Shown: positions 26,130-37,543, counted from the stretch's first letter. The stretch is DNA of 64,000 bases from Alphaproteobacteria bacterium (GCA_017307375.1 JAFKFH010000003.1:124001-188000); one strand, 5' to 3'. Numbers and translations are program-made. The notes: generated from the sequence alone by a model not told the origin.

Positions 26130-28046
26130 TCAGCCAGCCTGACGCTTGCCGATCAGGGCGCTCATCGCGTCGGTCATCCGCCGGCCGCCGATTCGCGGGG
26201 CTGCCATCTCGCGCGGGGCCTCGTCGAACAGTTCGGCCAGCTTGTCCATCATCGCGCCGCCGAGCTGTTCGGCATCGACGATGGTGACGGCGCGCCGGTA
26301 GTAGCGCGTGACATCGTGGCCGATGCCGATGGCGACCAGTTCGACCGGCGAGCGGGTCTCGATCCACTCGATCACCTCGCGCAGATGGCGGTCGAGGTAA
26401 TTGCCCGGATTGATCGACAGGGTCGAATCGTCGACCGGCGCACCGTCGGAGATCACCATCAGGATCCGGCGCTGCTCGGGCCGGCCCATCAGCCGCTGAT
26501 GGGCCCAGACCAGCGCCTCGCCGTCGATATTCTCCTTCAGCAGGCCTTCGCGCAGCATCAGGCCCAGCGAACGGCGGGCGCGCCGCCAGGGCGCATCGGC
26601 CGTCTTGTAGACGATGTGGCGCAGGTCGTTCAGGCGGCCGGGATTCGCCGGCTTGCCGTCGGACAGCCATTTCTCGCGCGCCTGGCCACCCTTCCAGGCG
26701 CGGGTGGTGAAGCCGAGGATCTCGACCTTGACAGCGCAACGCTCCAGCGTGCGGGCGAGGATATCGGCGCACATCGCGGCCACGGTGATCGGCCGGCCGC
26801 GCATCGAGCCGGAATTGTCGATCAGCAGCGTCACGCAGGTGTCGCGGAAGTCGGTGTCCTTCTCGTGCTTGTAGGACAGCGGCAGCATCGGGTTGGCGAC
26901 GATGCGGGCAAGCCGCGAGGCATCGAGGATGCCTTCCTCCAGGTCGAATTCCCAGGCGCGGTTCTGCTTGGCCAGCAGGCGGCGCTGCAGCCGGTTGGCC
27001 AGCCGGCCGACCACGGTCTGCAGATGGCGCAGCTGCTGGTCGAGATGGTTGCGCAGCCGGTTCAGCTCGTCGGTGTCGCAGAGATCGTCGGCCTGCACGA
27101 CCTCGTCGAACCCGGTGGTATAGGGATGATAGGTCGGCTGCGGCGCATTGCGGAAGGCCGAGAAGTCGGGATAGTTCGGCCGGCTGCCGTCGGACGGCGC
27201 CTCCTCGCCGGCACCCCCCATCTGCTGCTCGGCCGAGACCATGCCTTCGGACGCCTCGGACCCCTGCGAGTCGCCCTCGTCGCCGCCGGCATCCTGCATG
27301 CCCATCTGCTCGGCGGCGCCCTGCTGGTCGCCCTCGCCTTCCGAGGCCGAATCGGGTTGCTCCTGCTGCTGGTCCTCGCCGTCGGACTGCTCGTCGTCGT
27401 CGGGATCGCCCAGGTCCTCGTCCGACAGGTCGAGATCCTTGATCAGCCGGCGGACGGTCCGGGCATAGGCCTGCTGGTCGTCCAGCCGGTCGAGCAGCGC
27501 GTTCAGGTCGGCGCCGCCCTGGTCCTCGACCCAGCCCCGCCACATCTCGACCATCTTGCGGGCGGCGAGCGGCACCGGCTGTCCGGTGAGCCGCTCGCGC
27601 AGCAACAGGCCGATGGCGTCGGCCAGCGGCGCCTCGGACTTGTCGCGCATCTTGGCATAGCCGCGGGCGCGGCAGCGTTCCTCCAGCGCGGCGGTCAGGT
27701 TCGACCGCACGCCGATCATGTGCCGGCTGCCGATCGCCTCGACGCGGGCCTGCTCGGCCGCCTCGAAGACGGCGCGGGCAGTCGCGCCTTCCGGCGCCAG
27801 CTTGTGGTGCAGCTTGTCGTCGTGATAGCGCAGCCTGAGGGCGAAGGCGTCGGCGGTGCCGCGCAGCTGCGCCACCTCCTCGGCCGGCGGATGGCGCGAC
27901 GGCAGCGGCAGGCGGACCCGCTTGCCCCGCAGGATCGGCTGCTCCGGCCCGTAGGTGACCTGCAGCTCGCGCTCGCCGGCCAGCGCGCGGGACGTCGCCG
28001 CCACCGCGCGCTTGAACGGCTCGACCGGACTTTCCTTCGCCGACAT
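26130..28046 (-). CDS. cobT: Cobaltochelatase subunit CobT
   Basis: 638 residues. CobT is the VWA-containing subunit that, with CobS and CobN, inserts cobalt into hydrogenobyrinate a,c-diamide in the aerobic B12 pathway. A long acidic, Q/E/D-rich region in the middle ([20 protein letters not shown] onward) is typical. The C-terminal VWA domain has the metal-ion site [12 protein letters not shown] and the downstream [11 protein letters not shown]. It lies 11 bases downstream of cobS. The large CobN subunit is not in the window, as is common when cobS-cobT form a separate locus. Confidence 0.93.
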   Translation of the reverse strand: MSAKESPVEPFKRAVAATSRALAGERELQVTYGPEQPILRGKRVRLPLPSRHPPAEEVAQLRGTADAFALRLRYHDDKLHHKLAPEGATARAVFEAAEQARVEAIGSRHMIGVRSNLTAALEERCRARGYAKMRDKSEAPLADAIGLLLRERLTGQPVPLAARKMVEMWRGWVEDQGGADLNALLDRLDDQQAYARTVRRLIKDLDLSDEDLGDPDDDEQSDGEDQQQEQPDSASEGEGDQQGAAEQMGMQDAGGDEGDSQGSEASEGMVSAEQQMGGAGEEAPSDGSRPNYPDFSAFRNAPQPTYHPYTTGFDEVVQADDLCDTDELNRLRNHLDQQLRHLQTVVGRLANRLQRRLLAKQNRAWEFDLEEGILDASRLARIVANPMLPLSYKHEKDTDFRDTCVTLLIDNSGSMRGRPITVAAMCADILARTLERCAVKVEILGFTTRAWKGGQAREKWLSDGKPANPGRLNDLRHIVYKTADAPWRRARRSLGLMLREGLLKENIDGEALVWAHQRLMGRPEQRRILMVISDGAPVDDSTLSINPGNYLDRHLREVIEWIETRSPVELVAIGIGHDVTRYYRRAVTIVDAEQLGGAMMDKLAELFDEAPREMAAPRIGGRRMTDAMSALIGKRQAG

Positions 28047-28057
28047 GCCCTGACGGC

Positions 28058-29062
28058 TCAGGCCAGATCGATGCGGGCGGCCGATTCCGGCAGCTCTTCA
28101 CCGAAGCAGCGCTGATAGTATTCGGCCACGATCGGCCGCTCCATCTCGTCGCACTTGTTCAGGAAGGTGACGCGGAAGGCAAAGCCGACATCGCCGAAGA
28201 TGCGCGCATTCTCGGCCCAGGTGATGACGGTACGCGGGCTCATCACGGTCGAGACGTCGCCGTTGACGAAGCCCTGGCGGGTCATGTCGGCGACCGAGAC
28301 CATCGCCGCGATCTTCTTGCGGCCTTCGTCGGTGTCGAACGACTTCGACTTGGCCAGGACGATGCGGGTCTCGGCGTCATGCGGCAGGTAGTTCAGCGTG
28401 GTCACGATCGACCAGCGGTCCATCTGGCCCTGGTTGATCTGCTGGGTACCATGATAGAGGCCGGTGGTGTCGCCCAGGCCGATCGTGTTCGTCGTGGCGA
28501 AGAGGCGGAAGGCCGGGTTCGGGCGGATCACGCGGTTCTGGTCGAGCAGGGTCAGCTTGCCCTCGACCTCCAGCACGCGCTGGATCACGAACATCACGTC
28601 GGGGCGGCCGGCATCGTATTCGTCGAACACCAGCGCGACCGGGTTCTGCAGACACCAGGGCAGCAGGCCTTCACGGAACTCGGTGACCTGCTGGCCTTCG
28701 CGCAGGACGATCGCATCCTTGCCGACGAGGTCGATACGACTGACATGGCTGTCGAGGTTGATGCGGATGCAGGGCCAGTTCAGGCGGGCGGCGACCTGCT
28801 CGACATGGGTCGACTTGCCGGTGCCATGATACCCCTGGATCATCACGCGGCGGTTGTAGGCGAAGCCGGCCAGGATCGCGAGGGTCGTGTCGCGGTCGAA
28901 CTTGTAGTCGGGATCGAGATCCGGCACGTGCTCGGTGCGCTGGCTGAAGGAAGGAACCTGGAGGTCGCTCTCGAATCCGAAGACCTGGCGGACGGAAACC
29001 TTGGTATCGGGCTGGCCCTGGGGCATCACCGGCCGGCTGCCGGTATCGATAATCGCAGTCAT
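28058..29062 (-). CDS. cobS: Cobaltochelatase subunit CobS (AAA+ ATPase)
   Basis: 334 residues. AAA+ ATPase with Walker [10 protein letters not shown] (residues 77-85), Walker [11 protein letters not shown] (D147, E148) and sensor segment [15 protein letters not shown]. The N-terminal stretch [19 protein letters not shown] is characteristic of CobS. It assembles with CobT into the chaperone-like ring that drives cobalt insertion by CobN. The upstream J-domain gene on the same strand is a conserved alphaproteobacterial neighbour. Confidence 0.95.
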   Translation of the reverse strand: MTAIIDTGSRPVMPQGQPDTKVSVRQVFGFESDLQVPSFSQRTEHVPDLDPDYKFDRDTTLAILAGFAYNRRVMIQGYHGTGKSTHVEQVAARLNWPCIRINLDSHVSRIDLVGKDAIVLREGQQVTEFREGLLPWCLQNPVALVFDEYDAGRPDVMFVIQRVLEVEGKLTLLDQNRVIRPNPAFRLFATTNTIGLGDTTGLYHGTQQINQGQMDRWSIVTTLNYLPHDAETRIVLAKSKSFDTDEGRKKIAAMVSVADMTRQGFVNGDVSTVMSPRTVITWAENARIFGDVGFAFRVTFLNKCDEMERPIVAEYYQRCFGEELPESAARIDLA

Positions 29063-29115
29063 GGACGCTCGCTTGCTCTCCGTTCGGATTCTTCTGGGAC
29101 TTGGGGCCGGGTCGA

Positions 29116-29721
29116 CTAGACGGCGGGACGCGCCACCAGCACGGTATAGGCCTGGTTGATTTCCTTCAGCCGCTCTTCGGCCGCCTTGTCGCCGCCGTTG
29201 CGGTCGGGGTGATGGCGCTTGGCCAGTTCCTTGTAGCGCGCCTTGATTTCCTTCTCGGTCGCGCCGGGCTTCAGGTCGAGGATCGCCAGGGCGGCGATAT
29301 ATTTGCCTTCCGGGCTGTCCGGATTGACCCGCTGTTCCTCGGCCTTGCGCTTGCGCTGGGCGCGGGCTTCGGGACCCAGCCCGACCTCGGACAACAGGCC
29401 CAGGTCATCCTTGACGAAAGCCCCGAAAAAATCGTCGCCCGGCTTGGTCCCGATCTTCCAGGTCGGCCGCTGCCAGGTGGCATTGTTGCGGATATAGCGC
29501 TCGACATCGTCGGCGGACATCCCCCGGAAGAAATCCCAGTTCGCGTTGTATTCTCGCACATGGTCGAGGCAGAACCAGTAATGGCCGCTTTCCGGATCGC
29601 GCGAACGCGGGGCGCGGTAGCCGCCTTCGGCGGTGCAGTCGGGATGCTCGCAGACGCGCATGTCCGCCCGCGGCGGAGGCGGGTCGAGATAGATCTGACG
29701 GGCTGTGGCGCGCTTTGCCAT
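29116..29721 (-). CDS. J-domain (DnaJ-like) protein, CobS-linked
   Basis: 201 residues. The N-terminal part has a small Cys/His-rich segment ([18 protein letters not shown], then [14 protein letters not shown]), which may bind zinc, and the J-domain is at the C-terminus ([31 protein letters not shown] with the essential HPD). It would stimulate a DnaK-type Hsp70. The ATG at 29721 is preferred. Its place next to cobS recurs in alphaproteobacteria, so a link to the chelatase or to a co-regulated function is possible but not established. Confidence 0.88.
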   Translation of the reverse strand: MAKRATARQIYLDPPPPRADMRVCEHPDCTAEGGYRAPRSRDPESGHYWFCLDHVREYNANWDFFRGMSADDVERYIRNNATWQRPTWKIGTKPGDDFFGAFVKDDLGLLSEVGLGPEARAQRKRKAEEQRVNPDSPEGKYIAALAILDLKPGATEKEIKARYKELAKRHHPDRNGGDKAAEERLKEINQAYTVLVARPAV

Positions 29722-29824
29722 GCTGCGGAGTATGGGGTGGCCCCCCTGGCCATGCAAGCCGGCGAATTGAGGTGATACAATTCGTCTTCTTGCCGATCAG
29801 CGCCGAGACGCGCAGCATGGCGCG

Positions 29825-30922
29825 ATGTCGTCGGTACGCTATGACCTTGCCGTGGTGGGGGCCGGGCTGGTCGGTCTCGGCCATGCCCTCGCCGCCGCCC
29901 GCCGGGGCCTCTCCACGATCGTGATCGAGCGCGAGCGCCAGCCGCTCGGCCGATCGCTCTGCGATGCCGGTGTCGTCTGCCCCGCCGGCCAGGCCGCGGG
30001 CACGAGCTGGCTGCGCGCCCGGCGCAGCACGGCCTTGTGGATGGAACTGGGGCGGCTGGCCGACTTCCCGGTGACGCCGATCGGCCTGCTGGCGCTGGCG
30101 CAATCGCCCGAGGCGGCGGCGGTGCTGGATGATTTCGCGGATTCACGCATGGGCGAGGGCTCGCTGCCGCTCGACCGGGCCGAGCTGGAAGGACGCCTGC
30201 CGTCCATAGCCGCGGCAATCGAGCGGGGGCTGGCGGCGCCCGGCGGTTGTCATTTCGAACCCAGGCAGGCCCTGCCGCGGCTGACCGACCTGCTGGACGG
30301 CATGGGCGTCGATATCGCGCTGGGTACGGCCGCCGTTTCGCTCGTCACCGGTCGGATCGAGACGACCGCCGGGATGATTCGGGCCGATCGGATCGTGGTT
30401 GCGCCCGGCGCCGACCTGCAGACGCTCTATCCCAGGGTCTTCGCCGGACACGGCGTGCACCTGGCCCGTCGCCACTACCTGCGGCTGGCCGCGCAGCCGG
30501 CAGGCTTCCGTCTCGACGCGGTCGTCATCGGCGATGCCGGCATCCTGGCCCAGGTTGGCTTCGCCAGACAGCGCTCGGCCCCCGGGCTGCGCGCCAGGCA
30601 GCAGGCGTCGCCGGCGGTGGAACTGGTGCAGGCTGCCGACGGCACGCTGGTCGTCACCGCCCCGGCAACGTCGCTCGAGCCGTTCATGACCGCCGCGGCC
30701 GAGGCAGCGATCCATGCCGCCTTGGCGGACCTGCTGACGATCCCCGACCCGACGGTAGTCGAGCGCTGGCAGGCCCTGGTCCCGGTCGCCGATGATCGCG
30801 ACGTCGTCATCGTTGCCCCGGAACCCGGCATTCGCCTGGTCTCGGTGACCGGCGGCAACGCCGCCGGCACCGCGCTGGCCCTGGCCGAGGAAGTGGTCGA
30901 AGATCTCCTGACCGGCGTCTGA
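29825..30922 (+). CDS. FAD-dependent oxidoreductase (DAO family, TIGR03364-like)
   Basis: 365 residues. N-terminal dinucleotide-binding motif YDLAVVGAGLVGLGHALAAA followed by ARRGLSTIVIERE and a cysteine-containing RSLCDAGVVCPAGQ where relatives have an N-F-G motif; the C-terminal VTGGNAAGTALALAEEV closes the FAD site. The family oxidises amines or amino acids, and the TIGR03364 branch is often linked to phosphonate use; no phosphonate genes are visible here. It faces the cupin gene convergently with only eight bases between. Confidence 0.8.
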   Translation: MSSVRYDLAVVGAGLVGLGHALAAARRGLSTIVIERERQPLGRSLCDAGVVCPAGQAAGTSWLRARRSTALWMELGRLADFPVTPIGLLALAQSPEAAAVLDDFADSRMGEGSLPLDRAELEGRLPSIAAAIERGLAAPGGCHFEPRQALPRLTDLLDGMGVDIALGTAAVSLVTGRIETTAGMIRADRIVVAPGADLQTLYPRVFAGHGVHLARRHYLRLAAQPAGFRLDAVVIGDAGILAQVGFARQRSAPGLRARQQASPAVELVQAADGTLVVTAPATSLEPFMTAAAEAAIHAALADLLTIPDPTVVERWQALVPVADDRDVVIVAPEPGIRLVSVTGGNAAGTALALAEEVVEDLLTGV

Positions 30923-30930
30923 GGCGGCGA

Positions 30931-31248
30931 TCAGGCCGCGCGCGCCGGCATCGTCACCAGGAGGACCGAGTCGAGCATGGCCTGACCATCGGGGCTGCCG
31001 CCAGGCGGGGTGACCAGGAAATCGCCGGCACGCAGGCGGCTCACCCCGACGCGCATGTCCCCCTTGACCACGAAGATCTCCTCGCCGCCCGGGCACAGAT
31101 CGGCCGGATAGCGCGCACCTTTGGCGAGCCGCAGCAGGCCGGTGGCGCCACGGATGCCGTCGCGATGCAACGAGGCCCATTCGATGCCGGGCTGGCCGGT
31201 CGGCCGCCACGTCACCTCGTCTGCCAGCTTGACGATCAGGTCGGTCAT
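30931..31248 (-). CDS. ChrR-like cupin domain protein
   Basis: 105-residue single-domain cupin. GIEWASLHRDGIRGATGLLR, then KGARYPADLCPGGEEIFVVK and RAGDFLVTPPGGSP give the two cupin motifs with the G-x-E-x-x-V pattern typical of the ChrR cupin-like group. It could bind a metal and a small ligand. The ATG at 31248 is preceded by a very good GGAGGT. It is divergent from the TetR regulator at 31319, with a double operator-like repeat between them, so it is the likely target of that regulator. Confidence 0.82.
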   Translation of the reverse strand: MTDLIVKLADEVTWRPTGQPGIEWASLHRDGIRGATGLLRLAKGARYPADLCPGGEEIFVVKGDMRVGVSRLRAGDFLVTPPGGSPDGQAMLDSVLLVTMPARAA

Positions 31249-31265
31249 GGTGACCTCCAATAAAA

Positions 31266-31306
31266 GCACGATCGTTCGTACCGTTGAAAATGGCACGACC
31301 GTTCGT
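31266..31306. promoter_or_regulatory. Duplicated TetR-type operator between cupin and regulator genes
   Basis: GCACGATCGTTCGT (31266-31279) and GCACGACCGTTCGT (31293-31306) differ at one base and are spaced 27 bp start to start. Each contains an imperfect inverted repeat of the CGAnCGTTCG kind that TetR-family proteins bind. Together they fill most of the 70-base divergent intergenic region, so one regulator can control both genes. Confidence 0.65.
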
Positions 31307-31318
31307 TAGTGTCAAGCG

Positions 31319-31900
31319 ATGGCAATCTCCAAGGGCAGCACCACGCGGGAGCGGATCGTCGAGGCGGCGCTGTCGCGTGCCAGCCTCGAGGGGTTGAACG
31401 CCCTGTCGATCGGTGAGCTGGCCCAGACGGTCGGCATGTCGAAAAGCGGCCTCTTCGCCCATTTCGGGTCGAAGGAGGCGCTGCAGCTGGCGGTACTCGA
31501 CGCGATGCTGAGGCGTTTCGGCGACACTGTCTGGCGGCCGGTCAAGGCCGCGCCACGCGGCGCGGCGCGGCTGAAGGCGCTGTTTCCCCGCTGGCTCGAC
31601 TGGATCGACGGCGAGGAATTGCCCGGCGGCTGCCCGATCCAGTCGGCGGTTGTCGAACTGGACGACCGGCCCGGCCCGCTGCGCGACGCACTGCATGCCT
31701 CGCAGACGCGCTGGGTCGAGACCATTGCCCGCGAGGTCGCGAACGCTCAGCCCGAGGGCGATGGCGACCAGTTCGCCTTCGAGCTCAACGGCCTGGTCAT
31801 GGCCTATGCCGCGTCGCGCAAGCTGCTGGGCGACCCGCGGGCGCGCGAACGGGCCGAGCGCGCCTTCGCCGGACTGCTGGCGCGGTTTGCGATCGGCTAG
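31319..31900 (+). CDS. TetR family transcriptional regulator
   Basis: 193 residues. N-terminal helix-turn-helix: TTRERIVEAALSRASLEG, then SIGELAQTVGMSKSGLFAHF and SKEALQLAVLDAM. The C-terminal half is a helical ligand-binding domain (TetR_C, with GGCPIQSAVVELDDRPGPLR, a YjdC/Tfx-like pattern). It should repress its own gene and the divergent cupin through the duplicated site at 31266-31306. The 3' end shares CTAG with the convergent REC-Hpt gene. Confidence 0.9.
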   Translation: MAISKGSTTRERIVEAALSRASLEGLNALSIGELAQTVGMSKSGLFAHFGSKEALQLAVLDAMLRRFGDTVWRPVKAAPRGAARLKALFPRWLDWIDGEELPGGCPIQSAVVELDDRPGPLRDALHASQTRWVETIAREVANAQPEGDGDQFAFELNGLVMAYAASRKLLGDPRARERAERAFAGLLARFAIG

Positions 31901-32766
31901 GCCTTGCCGGTGACCCGGGCGATCGAGCGGGAGAAGCCTTCGCGCAGGGCCCGTCCGGTCTCGCCGCCGTCGCCGGTGATGCGGGCCTGCGCCACCGCAC
32001 CGATCGCCTTGATATGCAGGGCGACGAGCTGGCCGAGCAGCGGGTCGTCGGCCCTGCCATCCATCAGCAGTTGGGTCAGCGAGCCGGCGAATTCGGTCAG
32101 CAGCGGATAGCCGAAGCTGGTGCCCTGGCCTTTCAGGTCATGGGCAAGCTTGCGGCAGCGCCCGATCGCCGCGGGATCGGCCTGGATGGTGCCGGCAGCT
32201 GCGGCAAGTTCGGCGACGTAGGCGGCAAGCGACGCTTCGAAGCGCCCGCGCAATTCGGCAAGCCTCGCTTCGGCCGCGATGACGTCGGCCCGGCTGGGCA
32301 TGGCCGCGGCCCCCGCACCATCGGCGATCATCATCTCGCCGTCGGCATCCGACAGCTCGGCGCCGTCCTGCACGTCGTCGGCGGCAGCATGCTGGCGACG
32401 GCGGATCGCGGCGATCCGCTGGGCCAGCGTCTTGGCCGAGAACGGCTTGACGATGAAGCCGTCGATGCCGGCGTCGCGCGCCGCCTTGACCAGCGTCAGG
32501 TCGGAATGGGCGGTCAGCATGATGATCGGCAGCTCGCCGACCGCGGCATTCTTCGACGCCCGCAGCATCCTGACGAATTCCAGGCCCGACATCGCGGGGC
32601 CGAGCTCCCAGTCGGTCAGGACGATCTGCGGCGGCTTGGCCTCGATCGCGGCCAGCGCCGATTCCGGCCGCAGGTAGCAGCGGACGTTCTCGACCCCGAG
32701 CGAGCGGAGCACCGACCGGACCAGGCTCAGCGTGTGCTGATTATCGTCGAGAACGACTATGCTCAT
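31897..32766 (-). CDS. Receiver-Hpt phosphotransfer protein
   Basis: 289 residues. Receiver domain at about 1-125 (MSIVVLDDNQHTLSLVRS, phosphoacceptor D52 in VLTDWELGP, K in FIVKPFS), a linker, then an Hpt domain with the phosphoacceptor histidine in LAHDLKGQGTSFGYPLL. It has no DNA-binding or enzymatic output. It sits 18 bases downstream of a hybrid kinase that has HisKA, HATPase and REC but no Hpt, so the pair makes a His-Asp-His relay split over two proteins. The final output regulator is not adjacent. Confidence 0.87.
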   Translation of the reverse strand: MSIVVLDDNQHTLSLVRSVLRSLGVENVRCYLRPESALAAIEAKPPQIVLTDWELGPAMSGLEFVRMLRASKNAAVGELPIIMLTAHSDLTLVKAARDAGIDGFIVKPFSAKTLAQRIAAIRRRQHAAADDVQDGAELSDADGEMMIADGAGAAAMPSRADVIAAEARLAELRGRFEASLAAYVAELAAAAGTIQADPAAIGRCRKLAHDLKGQGTSFGYPLLTEFAGSLTQLLMDGRADDPLLGQLVALHIKAIGAVAQARITGDGGETGRALREGFSRSIARVTGKA

Positions 32767-32784
32767 CTTGGCCTACCTTCCCGC

Positions 32785-35121
32785 CTAAGATACCAGGCGG
32801 CGATCGAATTCGTTGAGATCGGCCAGCAGCTGGGCCAGCACCGCATCCGCCTCGGGACCGGGCGCGGGGCCGGCTGCCCCCGCCTGGCCGGGCGGGCCGG
32901 CCAGCCAGCCATCGGCCGGCGCCTCGGCCGGCGCGCTGCCGCCGAATTCAGCCAGCACGGCATAGAGCCGCGCGGGATCGATCGGCTTGCTGACATGGCC
33001 GTTCATGCCCGCCGCGGTACAGCGCTCGACCTGTTCGGCAAAGGCATTGGCGGTCAGGGCCACGACCGGGACCGACGCCGCCGGCCCGGCCAGGGCACGG
33101 ATCTCGCGCGTGGCGGCAATGCCGTCCAGTTCGGGCATCTGCACATCCATCAGCACCACGTCATAGCGCGCCGCCTGGACGGCCTCGACCGCCTCGCGGC
33201 CGTTTTCGGCCATGGCAAAACGATGGCCGGCCCGGCGCAGCAGACCGGCAATGACCTCGCGGTTGATCGGGTTGTCCTCGGCCACCAGGATCGACAGTGA
33301 CCGTCCCCGCGCCAGCGACGCCTGATCGACGGGGCCGGGTGCCTCGGCCGGCGCGAAGGGAATGCGGAACCAGAAGCGCGATCCCTTGCCCGGACTGCTC
33401 TCGACGCCGATCGCTCCGCCCTGCAGCTCGACCAAGCGCTTGCAGATCGCCAGGCCGAGGCCGGTGCCGCCGAACCGCCGGGTGGTCGAGGCATCGCCCT
33501 GGGTGAATTTCTCGAACAGCCGCGCCTGCACTTCCGGCGCGATGCCGATGCCGTCGTCGGTCACCGAGACCTCGAGCATGATGGCGCCGCCACGGGTGGT
33601 GGCCGAGGCCGCGACGACGATCCGGCCGTTGCTCGTGAACTTCGCGGCGTTGCCGAGCAGGTTGAGCAGGACCTGGCGGAAGCGCGTGCGGTCGCCGGCC
33701 AGCCAGGCCGGCAGGTTTTCGGCACCGACCGTCACGATGGTGTTGCCGCCCTCGGTCGCGCGCGGCGTCACCACGGAAACGACCTGGGCGATGGTCTCGG
33801 CCGGCGCGAACGGCGCGGCCTCGAGATCAAGGCGGTCGGCTTCGAGCTTGGTAAGGTCGAGGATGTCGTTGACGATGTCGAGCAGATGTTCGCCGGCGGC
33901 CTGGGCGCCCGCAATGTAGCGCCGGTCGTCCTCCGACAGGGCCGAGCTGTCGACCAGCGCCAGCATGCCCATCACGCCGTTCAGCGGCGTCCGGATCTCG
34001 TGGCTCATCACCGCGAGGAATTCGGCCTTGGCCCGCTCGCCGGCCTCGGCCCGCTCCTTGGCCTGCTTCAGCGCGGTGATGTCGGTGCGGATACCGACGG
34101 TGCCGCCGTCGCCGGTCTCGCGCTCCGAGATGCGGATCCAGCGGCCATCCGGCAGCAGGCGCTCCATCGGGGGGCTGTTCGACTTGTGCCAGGCCTGGGT
34201 CTGGCGCACGAAGGCCTCGATGTCGTCACCGGCCTGCGGATATTGGCCGCGCCTGGCGCCTTCGCGCAGGATGTCGCTGAAATTGGCTCCGGGATGGATG
34301 AACGGCGCGCTGGGCGCATAGATCTCCTTGTAGCGCTCGTTGCAGATCACCAGCCGGTCGTCGGCATCGAAGATGACGAAGCCGTCCGGAATGGTCTCGA
34401 TCGCGTTGATGAAGCGCTCGCGCTCGACGGCCAGTCGATTGTTGGCGGTGCGAAGTTCGCGCGCGACCCGCATCTTGCGCAGCAGCGACCAGGCGATGAC
34501 CGCGCCGAAGGCCGCGACCAGCAGGCCCTGTACCACGACGCCGTCGCGCAGCCGCAGCCGCAGCGCCTTCAGCGCCTCGCGGTCGGCGCCGAGTTCTTCC
34601 TGGTTGACGCGGTTGACCCCCAGCGCCAGTTCGCGCAGCAACGGCTGCAGCGGCCTGGCATCGGCCACCAGCGCGGCGGCCATCTCGGGCGTCGGCTCCT
34701 CGTCGCCCGACATCGCCGCGTCATAACGCGTGACGAAGGCCCGCAGCGCCGAGGTGGCCACGGCGTAGAAGTCATGGCCGAGCAGGCTGCGACGAAACGT
34801 GCCGTTCTCGATGGTGGTCAACCGGGAGACGAAGATATCGAAGCGCAGCTGCATCTCGCCATGGGGCGCCTGGCCGGCTGCGCCCTCGCGGGCGGCGTCG
34901 ACCAGACGGCCCAGCTCGGCATCGAGCTGATAGGCGGCCCAGGCGAGATTCTCGCGCCCGCCCGCGGCGATGTTGTCGAGGCGGGCCGCCACATTCTGTT
35001 CGAAGCGCAGGGTCAGCGTGATCGAGACGCCGATGAGCAGCGCGATCACCGTGGGGATCACCCACAGCGAATTCCACCAGGCGCGCCGCATGGGTCCCGA
35101 AGCCCCGGTCTCGCGCGTCAT
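32785..35121 (-). CDS. Hybrid sensor histidine kinase (TM sensor, PAS, HisKA, HATPase, REC)
   Basis: 778 residues. First TM helix near the N-terminus (LWVIPTVIALLIGVSITLTL), a periplasmic helical sensor of about 170 residues, second TM (VVQGLLVAAFGAVIAWSLL), a PAS_7-type domain (INAIETIPDGFVIFDADDRL), HisKA (VMSHEIRTPLNGVMGML), HATPase_c (LLNLLGNAAKFT, DDGIGI, GGTGLGLAICKRLVELQGG) and a receiver with D in VLMDVQMPELDG. The tail after the receiver is low in complexity and has no Hpt. The ATG at 35121 has GGAGGG upstream. The REC-Hpt gene follows directly. Confidence 0.92.
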   Translation of the reverse strand: MTRETGASGPMRRAWWNSLWVIPTVIALLIGVSITLTLRFEQNVAARLDNIAAGGRENLAWAAYQLDAELGRLVDAAREGAAGQAPHGEMQLRFDIFVSRLTTIENGTFRRSLLGHDFYAVATSALRAFVTRYDAAMSGDEEPTPEMAAALVADARPLQPLLRELALGVNRVNQEELGADREALKALRLRLRDGVVVQGLLVAAFGAVIAWSLLRKMRVARELRTANNRLAVERERFINAIETIPDGFVIFDADDRLVICNERYKEIYAPSAPFIHPGANFSDILREGARRGQYPQAGDDIEAFVRQTQAWHKSNSPPMERLLPDGRWIRISERETGDGGTVGIRTDITALKQAKERAEAGERAKAEFLAVMSHEIRTPLNGVMGMLALVDSSALSEDDRRYIAGAQAAGEHLLDIVNDILDLTKLEADRLDLEAAPFAPAETIAQVVSVVTPRATEGGNTIVTVGAENLPAWLAGDRTRFRQVLLNLLGNAAKFTSNGRIVVAASATTRGGAIMLEVSVTDDGIGIAPEVQARLFEKFTQGDASTTRRFGGTGLGLAICKRLVELQGGAIGVESSPGKGSRFWFRIPFAPAEAPGPVDQASLARGRSLSILVAEDNPINREVIAGLLRRAGHRFAMAENGREAVEAVQAARYDVVLMDVQMPELDGIAATREIRALAGPAASVPVVALTANAFAEQVERCTAAGMNGHVSKPIDPARLYAVLAEFGGSAPAEAPADGWLAGPPGQAGAAGPAPGPEADAVLAQLLADLNEFDRRLVS

Positions 35122-35306
35122 TGCCCACCCTCCGCTAGCGGCCTTTGCGGGGCCGTGTCCGGCCACGACCCTAGACCCGTGCCGGTTGCGGGTGTTTCAG
35201 TTTTGGTAAAATCCTGTGAAGTCGGACGAGATTACGGCAAATGAAAATTGGGTTCGGGGCAAGAAACGAGGGAGTCGAGCGGACCGCGGCTGCGCCCGAA
35301 ACGAAG

Positions 35307-35331
35307 AAGGCCGGGCTTTGCGCCCGGCCTT
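35307..35331 (-). terminator. groESL terminator
   Basis: On the minus strand AAGGCCGGGC, loop GCAAA, GCCCGGCCTT form a perfect 10-bp stem, followed by the T-rich CTTCGTTTC. It lies 29 bases after the groEL stop codon and is the best intrinsic terminator in the window. Confidence 0.82.
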
Positions 35332-35360
35332 CCCCGCGTAGTCGATGCGGATAGCGCTTC

Positions 35361-37004
<1,644 letters not shown>

Positions 37005-37051
37005 CTAGAGATTGTTGTCTGGCCGAAATCGGATCGGGTAGAAGCGGGGCG

Positions 37052-37387
37052 TCAGGCCGCCGACTTCTTGCTCGGGGCCTTGGCGGCCGGCGTGGCCTTG
37101 CCTTCGAGCACGCCCATGATGTCCGACTCCTTCATGATGAGGAGGTCTTCGCCGTCGACCTTGACCTCGGTGCCCGACCACTTGCCGAACAGCACGATGT
37201 CGCCGGCCTTGACGTCGAGCGGGGTGACCTTGCCGTCCTCGGACTTGGCGCCCGGGCCCACGGCCACGACTTCGCCCTGCTGCGGCTTCTCCTTGGCGGT
37301 GTCGGGGATAATGATCCCGCCCTTGGTCTTCTCCTCCTCCGCAACGCGGCGGACGACAACGCGATCGTGGAGCGGCCTGAACTTCAT
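37052..37387 (-). CDS. groES: Co-chaperonin GroES (10 kDa)
   Basis: 111 residues. [19 protein letters not shown] is the normal beginning, with the mobile loop [20 protein letters not shown] and [19 protein letters not shown]. The protein is about 15 residues longer than usual because of a C-terminal tail rich in Ala, Pro and Lys ([17 protein letters not shown]) after MGVL, where most GroES proteins end. The ATG at 37387 follows AGGAGGG. It is the first gene of the groESL operon. Confidence 0.97.
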   Translation of the reverse strand: MKFRPLHDRVVVRRVAEEEKTKGGIIIPDTAKEKPQQGEVVAVGPGAKSEDGKVTPLDVKAGDIVLFGKWSGTEVKVDGEDLLIMKESDIMGVLEGKATPAAKAPSKKSAA

Positions 37388-37451
37388 GTGGTTCCCTCCT
37401 GAGGAATACCGATATGGCAAACTGCCGGTTGGAGCACCGCGGCGCGCCCCT

Positions 37452-37478
37452 CTGGCACTCGCGGCGAAAGAGTGCCAA
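37452..37478. promoter_or_regulatory. CIRCE element 1 (HrcA operator) upstream of groES
   Basis: CTGGCACTC, nine-base spacer, GAGTGCCAA. This matches the CIRCE consensus TTAGCACTC-N9-GAGTGCTAA apart from T to C at the first base and the A/T pair at the third position changed to G/C on both arms. It starts 65 bases upstream of the groES ATG, where HrcA would block transcription until heat shock. hrcA itself is not in the window. Confidence 0.88.
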
Positions 37479-37516
37479 GCACATAAGCCACGGCGGATAG
37501 CTTTTCAAGGGGTTTG

Positions 37517-37543
37517 GCAGCACTCTTCGCGCGAGAGTGCTAA
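37517..37543. promoter_or_regulatory. CIRCE element 2 between groES and usg
   Basis: GCAGCACTC, nine-base spacer, GAGTGCTAA. The right arm is a perfect consensus half and the left differs at two positions. It lies 38 bp beyond element 1 and 92 bases before the divergent usg start, so HrcA could act on both groESL and usg or bind cooperatively at two sites. Confidence 0.85.
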
